From a bacterium (GTDB taxonomy: Bacteria; Hydrogenedentota; Hydrogenedentia; Hydrogenedentiales; SLHB01), in contig JAAEQP010001234.1 in the NCBI GenBank assembly GCA_024231375.1, positions 1-7,661 of the forward strand: DNA of 7,661 nt, given 5' to 3'. Shown here piece by piece: positions 1 through 5,596 of the stretch (position 1 is the stretch's first letter; each line of letters starts with the position of its first letter). Below the pieces are notes generated by a model that worked only from the letters and a program-made list of their open reading frames with translations, was not told the origin of the DNA and did not search any database. The position numbers were made by a program, and so were the translations under genes.

Positions 1-942
1 GAGAAGGTCATTGCCTTCGACGAAACCGGCCAGCGGAAGTGGGTGTTTGTGTCCGAGATGCATCCCGACGTGTTCCGCGCCGCCAAAACCTACTGGTTCA
101 AGTCCGCCCCGGGCCACGAAGGCATCCACGGCCTGCACACCGGGGTGTTCCTGGACGGTAAGAGCCAGGCTCTCGTGGGAAGCGCATGTACCCTCGAAAT
201 CCTCGACGAGAACGGCCAGCTTGTTGAACGGCTTCCTCAATTCTGGGGCAAGGTCTCTACCTTCCGCATCGTCAACGGTCCGGGCGACACGCTGGACCTG
301 TTGGCAGCGCGCAAGTACAACGGCACCCACCGCGTGGGCGTGGTCAACAACGAGACGCTCAACCCCAACGTGCGCCGCTTCAACTCCGTGCCCAGGGGAT
401 ACACCTTTGTGGGCGGGTGGTCGAGCATGAACCGCCACCACCTGTTCTACGAGGATTTTGACGGCGACGGCCAGAACGAACTCATGAGCGAGATTAACGG
501 TACTTGGAACCGCGTCACCGTGTGGGACCGGGGCGGCACCGCCAAGTACGACGCCAGCTTCGGTCCAGGCGACCGGATTCCGGCCCTCAACATGCGCGAT
601 ATCGACATTGCCGACCTCAACGGCGACACAAACCCCGACATCGTAGTGGCCACCGCGCGCAAAATGCTCATCGCCCTGACAGGAACCTGCGAGAAACTGT
701 GGGCTCGAGGCCTCCCCTCCCCCCCGAAGGTCATGGATTGCATAACGACGCAAGAACAGCCCTGGATCGTCGTGGGATGCGAAGATGGGTCCGTGCATGT
801 GTTCGACCGTGAGGGAAAGCACCGGTATGCAGGAACGTTGCCCAGTGCCCCCACATGCATCGCGGAACTGCCTGATGGAGAGAGGTCGACGAGCGTGCTC
901 GCAACAAATGCCGGAGATGTTGTGTCTTTCGCAATCCCCTGA
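1..942 (+). CDS. Beta-propeller protein with FG-GAP/VCBS-like calcium loops and PQQ/WD-like blades (5' end cut off by window)
   Basis: The reading frame is open from the first base and ends in TGA at 940-942, so 313 residues of the C-terminal part are visible; the start and any signal peptide lie outside. Seen: a PQQ-like blade at the left edge (VIAFDETGQRKW, about residues 3-14), another around residues 62-90 (LEILDENGQLVE), a Ca-binding-type loop DFDGDGQNE (152-160), a second Asp-rich loop DIADLNGDTNPD (202-213) followed by strand IVVAT, and a last WD/PQQ-like blade VGCEDGSVHVFD (258-269). Such Asp-rich loops between strands are typical of FG-GAP/VCBS propellers, usually extracellular proteins used for binding or as scaffolds; no enzyme motif is visible. 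The protein ends cleanly after a final strand (DVVSFAIP). The exact function is unknown. It precedes the paralog pair on the same strand, but a 235-bp gap makes a shared transcript uncertain. Confidence 0.8.
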   Translation, partial: EKVIAFDETGQRKWVFVSEMHPDVFRAAKTYWFKSAPGHEGIHGLHTGVFLDGKSQALVGSACTLEILDENGQLVERLPQFWGKVSTFRIVNGPGDTLDLLAARKYNGTHRVGVVNNETLNPNVRRFNSVPRGYTFVGGWSSMNRHHLFYEDFDGDGQNELMSEINGTWNRVTVWDRGGTAKYDASFGPGDRIPALNMRDIDIADLNGDTNPDIVVATARKMLIALTGTCEKLWARGLPSPPKVMDCITTQEQPWIVVGCEDGSVHVFDREGKHRYAGTLPSAPTCIAELPDGERSTSVLATNAGDVVSFAIP

Positions 943-1177
943 GGAAGATGTCCCTGGTGGTGGCTCACTGAAGCCCTTCTACAGTCAGGCACAAAGAAGG
1001 TCGCGGTCCACGCGAAAACACTTGCAGCAGCCGCGGCGCTTCTTGTAGGCTGCGCCCGTAGTTCAAGACGAGCGCCTTACCACACTTCGTGTGTTGCAGT
1101 CCGGTTTGAACCCCAGGTTCTGCGAAACCGAGAGGCGCGATGCTTTCCACGGAATTGAGGTCAAGGAGTGAGTCCTG
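943..1177 (+). other. Intergenic leader with two small hairpins and a start-less lipoprotein-signal-like stretch
   Basis: No intact gene is seen here. Two small perfect hairpins lie in it: CACAC-TTC-GTGTG at 1081-1093 and GAACC-CCA-GGTTC at 1108-1120. Neither is followed by a T-run, so they are not convincing terminators. In the frame of the upstream gene, 991-1158 reads as a stretch beginning TKKVAVHAKTLAAAAALLVGC, which has the shape of a lipoprotein signal (lysines, hydrophobic run, lipobox LVGC). However, there is no ATG, GTG or TTG between the stop at 940 and this stretch, and only about 35 unremarkable residues follow the Cys before TGA at 1156. It may be a gene relic or chance. No confident -35/-10 pair was found for the downstream gene. 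Confidence 0.5.
1163..1168 (+). promoter_or_regulatory. Ribosome binding site (AAGGAG) deciding a TTG start
   Basis: AAGGAG lies nine bases upstream of TTG at 1178. This near-perfect Shine-Dalgarno sequence, together with the signal peptide that begins right at that TTG, fixes the start of the first paralog even though the codon is not ATG. No in-frame ATG lies near the N-terminus. Confidence 0.75.
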
Positions 1178-3187
1178 TTGAATCGTAGCGGTTCAAGTCT
1201 GGTCGCCGTGCTGCTTCTGCATTGCCTTTGCGTCCTTACTGTAGCTGCAGAGGACCCCAATCCGCCGACTATTCGGTCGACATCGGGCGCGTGGCCCATC
1301 CGCCGCCAATGGACGCCCGCGGAGACACAGCACTACGCCCGGTGGGTCGAACACATCTACCTGATGAAGACCAAAGGGAGCGTGGAGCAACGCATCGGCA
1401 AACTTGAACGCGTTCTCACCGATCCCGAAATGAACCTGCTCGAGGACCCGGCGTTTGCGGGGGAAGGCTCGAATCCGCAACTGCCCAAGAGCCTCATCCG
1501 GTCCATGCACCACCTGATGGATTGCGGCAAGTTCACTGCCTTCGTGCCCGCCTACTATGCCTACCGCCGCGCGTTGCCCTGGATGACCACCTCCGTCCGA
1601 TCGGGCAAAGGCGACATCCGCACGTCGCCCTACAACATACCCGTACGATGCGTGAACAGTTTCACGTGCGGTTCCCCCAGTGTGTTCTTCAGGAACGCTG
1701 TAGGCTGCTTCATCTCCGGCAACTATCGCGTCAACATCGACGGCAAGAACGCGCATCTCTCCGACACAGTACCCGTGGCGCTTAACCGGCGATACCTCTT
1801 GCCCGGCTGCATCAACTACATCGATGGCCACTGTCTGGTGCTGGCGCGCGTTTCCGAGTACGGCGAACTGCACTTCCTCAATTGCAGCACCGCCCGGACC
1901 CGCGACATCTTCTCCTACAACGGCATGAACGTCGTGTCCGGCATTACGCCGCGCGGATATGACCCGGACGGCGAGTGGAACGGTTGCTTTCAGGGGTTGC
2001 GTGTCCTGCGCTATCCCATTGCCATTACCAACTCGAAAGGCCGCGTAATCGACGTCCGGCGACGTACCGATGAAGAGATGGTGGAGTTTGGCTTCTCGAC
2101 GGAGCAGTACGACATCATCCGCGAGATCTACATCAACCACTACATTACTGAGGGCGACCTGAAGCCGGAGAGCTTCCACGACCTCATCCGTCTGCGCATG
2201 AAGACGGTGGACTCGCTTGCACCGCTCAAGTTCATGGAGGAATACGTCGATGATCTCCTCGATGCCTATGTCTTGCGCGAACGATTCGTGCAGGATGGGT
2301 GGCGCCATGTGCAGGCCAAAGGCTGGATTACGTATCCCGAGGAGCGACGCGACGAGAATATCTTCCAGGCAAAGGGCCGATGGGAAACCTGGAGTTCGCC
2401 ATCATCCGACGTCGACCGCAGAAACAAGTACTTCTACCTCGCGGATTGGATCGATTATGCCATCCGGTTGTATGGCCTCGTCCCGACACTCATTGACCTG
2501 ACCGGTCTGGAGAAGTACGAGGTCGAAACCCAGTCCGATCTCGCCGAGGCGCTCATCGCTGAGAAGAACCGGCTCTTCGCCGATCACAGCATGGAGTACG
2601 CGAATACTCCGGGCGAGAAGATCAGCATGACACTTCTCGATATTGAACAGCGCCTGTACGACTTGTCCTTCGACCCAAATCACCCCCCGGAACTACGTTG
2701 GGGCGCCCCCATGGATAGCGATGAACGCGCGTCAGCACCGAAGACCTATACCCCCCTTCCTAACGGCATGAAGATCCCCATGGAAGACGCCTATCGCTGG
2801 GAAGCGTACTACCGCTCATTGGGAATGCGCGAGACGGACATGAGTTGCCTGCGGGGGATGTTCACGACCGGCTATCCGATTCGTGCCAAGCTCGACGCCC
2901 AAGTCGGCAGGTGGATCCAGGACGAGTCGGAAATCGTTGAGGAGGTCGTGGATTCTGAGGAGGCGGAGGTGACCGAATCCGCCGAGACAGCCCAAAAGCC
3001 GGAGGTTGCCCAATCCGAGGAGGCCGTGACTCCTGAGGAGGCGGAGCCGGTGCAAGCCCCCCCGACAGTCGAAGCAACGGAAGCAAGCGCCCCGTCTGAC
3101 GATGCGGACCCGTCGAGTGGACGACGTGATGGTAAGCGAAGATGGTGGCGTCTATTCAGGCGCGACAAGGCGGAGAGGAACCGTTGA
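1178..3187 (+). CDS. Large exported protein of unknown family, paralog A, with acidic tail and cationic Trp-rich C-terminus
   Basis: This gene encodes 669 residues from a TTG start with a good Shine-Dalgarno site. Residues 1-24 look like a Sec signal peptide (MNRSGSS, then VAVLLLHCLCVLTVAA), with likely cleavage before EDPNPP, so the protein is exported. I do not recognise the family. Blocks shared with the next gene: GAWPI.RQWT (38-46), LERVLTDPEMNLL (76-88), DC.K (115-118), YYAYRR.LPWM (126-136), FFR.AV.C (170-176), PGC..Y.DGH (209-218), a GE..FL segment (229-234), RDI (242-244), RRRTD.EM..FGFS.EQYD (295-312), and SFDPNHPPELRWGAP (497-511). Cys116, Cys176, Cys211, Cys270 and His218 are shared. 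The PGC/GH region resembles the His strand of papain-like folds (NlpC/P60, CHAP or transglutaminase-like), which is inference only; the position that could be the third catalytic residue is Asn235 here. Residues from about 588 to 647 form an acidic, Glu/Ala/Pro-rich, probably disordered tail, followed by a strongly basic end containing KRRWWRLFRR. The tail is absent from the paralog. The stop overlaps the next start. Confidence 0.88.
   Translation: MNRSGSSLVAVLLLHCLCVLTVAAEDPNPPTIRSTSGAWPIRRQWTPAETQHYARWVEHIYLMKTKGSVEQRIGKLERVLTDPEMNLLEDPAFAGEGSNPQLPKSLIRSMHHLMDCGKFTAFVPAYYAYRRALPWMTTSVRSGKGDIRTSPYNIPVRCVNSFTCGSPSVFFRNAVGCFISGNYRVNIDGKNAHLSDTVPVALNRRYLLPGCINYIDGHCLVLARVSEYGELHFLNCSTARTRDIFSYNGMNVVSGITPRGYDPDGEWNGCFQGLRVLRYPIAITNSKGRVIDVRRRTDEEMVEFGFSTEQYDIIREIYINHYITEGDLKPESFHDLIRLRMKTVDSLAPLKFMEEYVDDLLDAYVLRERFVQDGWRHVQAKGWITYPEERRDENIFQAKGRWETWSSPSSDVDRRNKYFYLADWIDYAIRLYGLVPTLIDLTGLEKYEVETQSDLAEALIAEKNRLFADHSMEYANTPGEKISMTLLDIEQRLYDLSFDPNHPPELRWGAPMDSDERASAPKTYTPLPNGMKIPMEDAYRWEAYYRSLGMRETDMSCLRGMFTTGYPIRAKLDAQVGRWIQDESEIVEEVVDSEEAEVTESAETAQKPEVAQSEEAVTPEEAEPVQAPPTVEATEASAPSDDADPSSGRRDGKRRWWRLFRRDKAERNR
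3172..3187 (+). promoter_or_regulatory. Shine-Dalgarno and TTGA stop/start overlap coupling the two paralogs
   Basis: GGAG at 3172-3175 (within GGAGAGGA) stands eight bases before TTG at 3184, and TTG overlaps the TGA stop (3185-3187) of the upstream gene as TTGA. This is the TTG version of the common ATGA overlap and implies termination-reinitiation coupling. The ribosome site is embedded in the codons for the basic tail end (AERNR) of paralog A. Confidence 0.7.
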
Positions 3188-5073
3188 CAGACCAGCACAG
3201 CATGACTCGTTGGCGCCCTGCACAGAGGTGCTTTCTCACTCGACGCATACCGTCCTTTGTGTGGGCAGCGTGTCTTGTGGCCTTGTCCCCCGGAGCATTC
3301 GCAACTGATGTCAATCCGCCGTCCCTCCATTCTGAACAAGGCGCTTGGCCCATAACGCGGCAATGGACGACTGAGGAAGTCCGCCACTACGCCAAATGGG
3401 TCCACCACATATACGAGGTGAAGATAGAGGGCACGCGAAAGCAGCAGATCGCCAGGCTCGAACGCGTGCTGACCGACCCCGAGATGAACCTGCTGCTTGA
3501 CCCCGAATTCGCGGGCGAGGGGTGTAACGGCCAACTCGATCTCGGCACCATTCGCGCACTGCACAGCGTCGTGGACTGCGCGAAGCTATCCGTCACGTTC
3601 AGTTCATACTACGCCTACCGGCGCGGGTTGCCGTGGATGGTCAACTGTGTCCGCGCATGCGACGGCAGCGACGTGCGCACCGCCGACCATACCATCCCCG
3701 CCGGTGCGATGAGTTCGTTCGAGTATGACTCGGCCGGAACCTTCTTTCGCGACGCGGTCACCTGTTCGTGTACGGGAAACTTCCGCGTCGAATTGAACGG
3801 AGACCGCTCCGAACTTTCCGACACCCTTCCCGTGGCGATTACACGCGACCATCTTATGCCGGGGTGCTTGTTCTATCAGGACGGCCACGTGCTGATCCTG
3901 GCGGCTATCACCCCCTATGGTGAACCGCGATTTCTTGACGCGACCGTGGCCGCCTCACGCGACATCTACGCGTTCAACGGCTTCAATGCCGTCTTCGGAA
4001 TATCGCCGAGACGCGCCGGCGCGCAGGGCGAGGAGTATGCGGGGTGTTTCCGAGGCTTCCGTGTGTATCGCTGGCCCATCGCCGAGGTGGACGATACCGG
4101 CGCAATCAGGCAAGTCAGACGTCGGACCGACGACGAGATGAGAGACTTTGGTTTTTCCTCCGAGCAATACGACCGAATGGAGGAACTCACTGCCACTCAG
4201 ATGATTGTGGAAGACGGCGCCTCAGTCGACAGCTTCCATCAGTTCATCCGGCTCCGTCTGCGTACGGCGAGTTGCGCAAACCCTACCGCCGACATCACAG
4301 CCTTCGCCAACGAGATGTTGGCCCTGCTCAGAGAACGGGAGCGGCGTGTCCAGGCGGCCTGGCGGGACGTCAACGAGAACGGTCCCGTGACCTTTCCTGA
4401 GGCCAGCGTCTACCGCAACGTCTATACGGCCGGCGGACGCTGGGGACAGCACGCCACGGCCTTCAGTGACGCCGCGATCCGGGCCAGGTATGTTGGTCTT
4501 GCCAATGACCTCGACAACGCCATCGTGTGGTTTGACCGGAGTGCGGACGAGGTCATCCTTGACGACATGAACAAGCACGCAATCTGGAGCCCTGCCGACC
4601 TTGCCGAGGCAGTCCTTCGCGCCAAGAGCCGCATCTTCGCGGACACTGTCCTCGAATACACGAATTCAGCCGGACGGCCGGTTCGAGTTTCACTGCTCGA
4701 TGTCGAGAAACGGCTCCCCGACATGTCCTTCGACCCGAATCATCCACCCGAACTGCGGTGGGGCGCCCCGCCCGGCAGCCGTGAAGCCCGGCGCTGCCCC
4801 AGCAAGGGCACGCCCCTGCCCGAAGGCGATGAGATACCGATGGAGGAGGCCTATCGCCGCGAAGCCTACTACCGCTCCATTGCCCAATGGGAACCCGACC
4901 AGAGCTATCTCCGCGAAATGTTCACCACGGGATTCCCTGTGCATCAGGGCCTGAACCAACGCCTCCGCCGTGCGTGGTACGACGGTTCTTCGCCCCCACT
5001 CGTCCCCCACAACGGCAAGGCCGCTTGGGTGAAGGAGTCCGAAATCGCCCAGTCTCGCCGCCTTGCGGAGTGA
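3184..5073 (+). CDS. Large exported protein of unknown family, paralog B
   Basis: From TTG at 3184 the gene encodes 629 residues. I prefer this start to the in-frame ATG at 3142 because it has a Shine-Dalgarno site, gives the TTGA overlap and avoids a 46-bp overlap; an in-frame ATG at 3202 is also possible. The N-terminus is a longer signal peptide (arginines, then FVWAACLVALSPGAFA), with likely cleavage AFA/TDVNPP near residue 40. It is a tandem duplicate of the upstream gene: from GAWPI onward I count 45 identities in the first 66 aligned residues without a gap. Shared candidates for function are Cys132, Cys194, Cys228, Cys288 and His235 in PGCLFYQDGH; the residue 17 positions after the His is Asp252 (FLDAT), where paralog A has Asn. 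The C-terminal block SFDPNHPPELRWGAP (515-529), IPMEEAYRREAYYRS and MFTTGFPV are conserved. The protein stops soon after KESEI, the point after which paralog A continues into its extra tail. The function is unknown; a papain-like or transglutaminase-like domain is only a hypothesis. Confidence 0.87.
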   Translation: MTDQHSMTRWRPAQRCFLTRRIPSFVWAACLVALSPGAFATDVNPPSLHSEQGAWPITRQWTTEEVRHYAKWVHHIYEVKIEGTRKQQIARLERVLTDPEMNLLLDPEFAGEGCNGQLDLGTIRALHSVVDCAKLSVTFSSYYAYRRGLPWMVNCVRACDGSDVRTADHTIPAGAMSSFEYDSAGTFFRDAVTCSCTGNFRVELNGDRSELSDTLPVAITRDHLMPGCLFYQDGHVLILAAITPYGEPRFLDATVAASRDIYAFNGFNAVFGISPRRAGAQGEEYAGCFRGFRVYRWPIAEVDDTGAIRQVRRRTDDEMRDFGFSSEQYDRMEELTATQMIVEDGASVDSFHQFIRLRLRTASCANPTADITAFANEMLALLRERERRVQAAWRDVNENGPVTFPEASVYRNVYTAGGRWGQHATAFSDAAIRARYVGLANDLDNAIVWFDRSADEVILDDMNKHAIWSPADLAEAVLRAKSRIFADTVLEYTNSAGRPVRVSLLDVEKRLPDMSFDPNHPPELRWGAPPGSREARRCPSKGTPLPEGDEIPMEEAYRREAYYRSIAQWEPDQSYLREMFTTGFPVHQGLNQRLRRAWYDGSSPPLVPHNGKAAWVKESEIAQSRRLAE

Positions 5074-5082
5074 CGTCCCCTG

Positions 5083-5158
5083 AAAGGAAGCGAAGAACCG
5101 GGAACCCGCGAGCGGGACCTGCACCAAGCGAGCGTAGCGAGACGGGACTGGGGAGCCG
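5083..5158. repeat. Possible short repeat region with a GCGGG hairpin
   Basis: A perfect hairpin CCCGC-GA-GCGGG lies at 5105-5116. About 25 bases later a partial echo (GCGAGCGTAGCGAGACGGGAC) follows. Motifs built from GCGAG and CGGGAC recur in this stretch in a way that looks like a dispersed repeat rather than coding sequence. Whether it is one element or the left flank of the next one cannot be decided from a single copy. Confidence 0.35.
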
Positions 5159-5189
5159 TTAAAGAAGTCACATTCCCACCAGAACAGAA

Positions 5190-5273
5190 GCGACAAACGG
5201 GGACTGCCAAGCTCTTGCGTCCCATTATTGCGCTTCTTAGGGCAACAATGGGTGGCTGTCCCCCGCTTATCGC
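5190..5273. repeat. 84-bp two-tier imperfect palindrome (MITE/REP-like)
   Basis: The outer arms 5190-5208 and 5254-5273 pair over 16 base pairs with three mismatches and one bulged base, including GGGGAC against GTCCCC. The inner arms 5221-5231 (CCCATTATTGC) and 5242-5252 (GCAACAATGGG) pair at 10 of 11 positions around a 10-base loop (5232-5241). A 12-base one-sided internal loop (5209-5220) separates the tiers. The size and folding suggest a small non-autonomous mobile or REP-type element. No transposase gene is present, so mobility is inferred only. Confidence 0.55.
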
Positions 5274-5337
5274 GAACTACGCGCCAGAGCCGAGACGTTC
5301 TCTGGGAGAGAAGCATAGGTGGAGTCTACCCCTCAGC

Positions 5338-5420
5338 GTCATTCCCGCGAACGCGGGAATCCAGGAACTGCGCGTGGCGCGCCCCGGGACTCTCTGAATC
5401 CCCGCTTTCGCGGGGATGAC
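5338..5420. repeat. 83-bp bipartite inverted repeat made of two GCGGG hairpins
   Basis: The left half (5338-5364) and the reverse complement of the right half (5394-5420) agree at 23 of 27 positions and both begin with GTCAT. Each half is itself a perfect 8-bp hairpin: ATTCCCGC-GAAC-GCGGGAAT at 5341-5360 and ATCCCCGC-TTTC-GCGGGGAT at 5399-5418. The halves differ inside the stem by a paired change (T-A in the left, C-G in the right). The left hairpin fits the ATTCCC-N8-GGGAAT pattern known as dRS3 in Neisseria, and similar GTCATTCCCGCG repeats are widespread between genes in many bacteria. The 29-base spacer between the halves is GC-rich and not part of the symmetry. Confidence 0.75.
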
Positions 5421-5498
5421 GGAAGTGGCTTCGGGTGGATTCAGCGCAGGCACCGGTACTTTCTCAACAACTCCACTGCCCCTGGCATCCCCCGTCTA

Positions 5499-5526
5499 CG
5501 TCATCCCGAGCGAAGCCGAGGGATCT
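5499..5526. repeat. Dispersed-repeat-like palindrome (GTCATCCCGAGCGAAG type)
   Basis: The sequence CGTCATCCCGAGCGAAGCCG followed by AGGGATCT contains the arms ATCCC (5503-5507) and GGGAT (5520-5524) around a GAGCGAAG core. Sequences of this pattern (GTCATCC-GAGCGAAG-GGATCT) are, from memory, common intergenic repeats in several phyla. Only one copy is in the window, so its repeat nature is recalled rather than shown. Confidence 0.5.
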
Positions 5527-5596
5527 CTTGTCCCGGCGACTCTCCTTCGGCGTGAGGTCGCGGCCGGCAATGTGTTCCCGCCACCAACAGATCCTG

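Larger units (their letters stand above)
5074..5596. other. Repeat-rich gap between convergent genes
   Basis: This 523-bp stretch separates the 3' ends of paralog B and the acyl-CoA synthetase and holds no credible gene. Open frames crossing it (for example on the minus strand to 5316) are continuations of shadows and have no family features. It holds at least three unrelated palindromic elements, listed separately, and a small hairpin near its left end. No stem followed by a T-run was found on either strand, so there is no classical intrinsic terminator. Between 5421 and 5498 I see nothing identifiable. Confidence 0.75.

Noticed and set aside
447..992. A minus-strand frame opposite the propeller gene
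   Set aside because: It has no recognisable features and the plus-strand frame has clear propeller motifs.
1101..1120. A GGTTTGAACC stretch resembling a tRNA T-loop
   Set aside because: No acceptor, D or anticodon arms can be found around it; it forms only a small local hairpin.
1193..2308. A 371-codon open frame on the minus strand inside paralog A
   Set aside because: It lies entirely opposite a well-supported gene, has no family motif or start signals, and is the kind of shadow expected in GC-rich coding DNA.
3142..3183. In-frame ATG at 3142 as the start of paralog B
   Set aside because: It would overlap the upstream gene by 46 bp and put 14 unrelated residues before the signal peptide, while TTG at 3184 has a Shine-Dalgarno site and the TTGA overlap.
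4690..5316. A minus-strand frame running from paralog B into the repeat-rich gap
   Set aside because: Half lies antisense to paralog B and the rest translates the palindromic repeats.
5338..5526. CRISPR array
   Set aside because: The repeats here are inverted and of different families, without regularly spaced direct repeats or spacers.
5536..5561. Imperfect inverted arms GCGAC...GTCGC as a terminator of the acyl-CoA synthetase
   Set aside because: The stem is broken by mismatches and there is no T-run on the minus strand after it.
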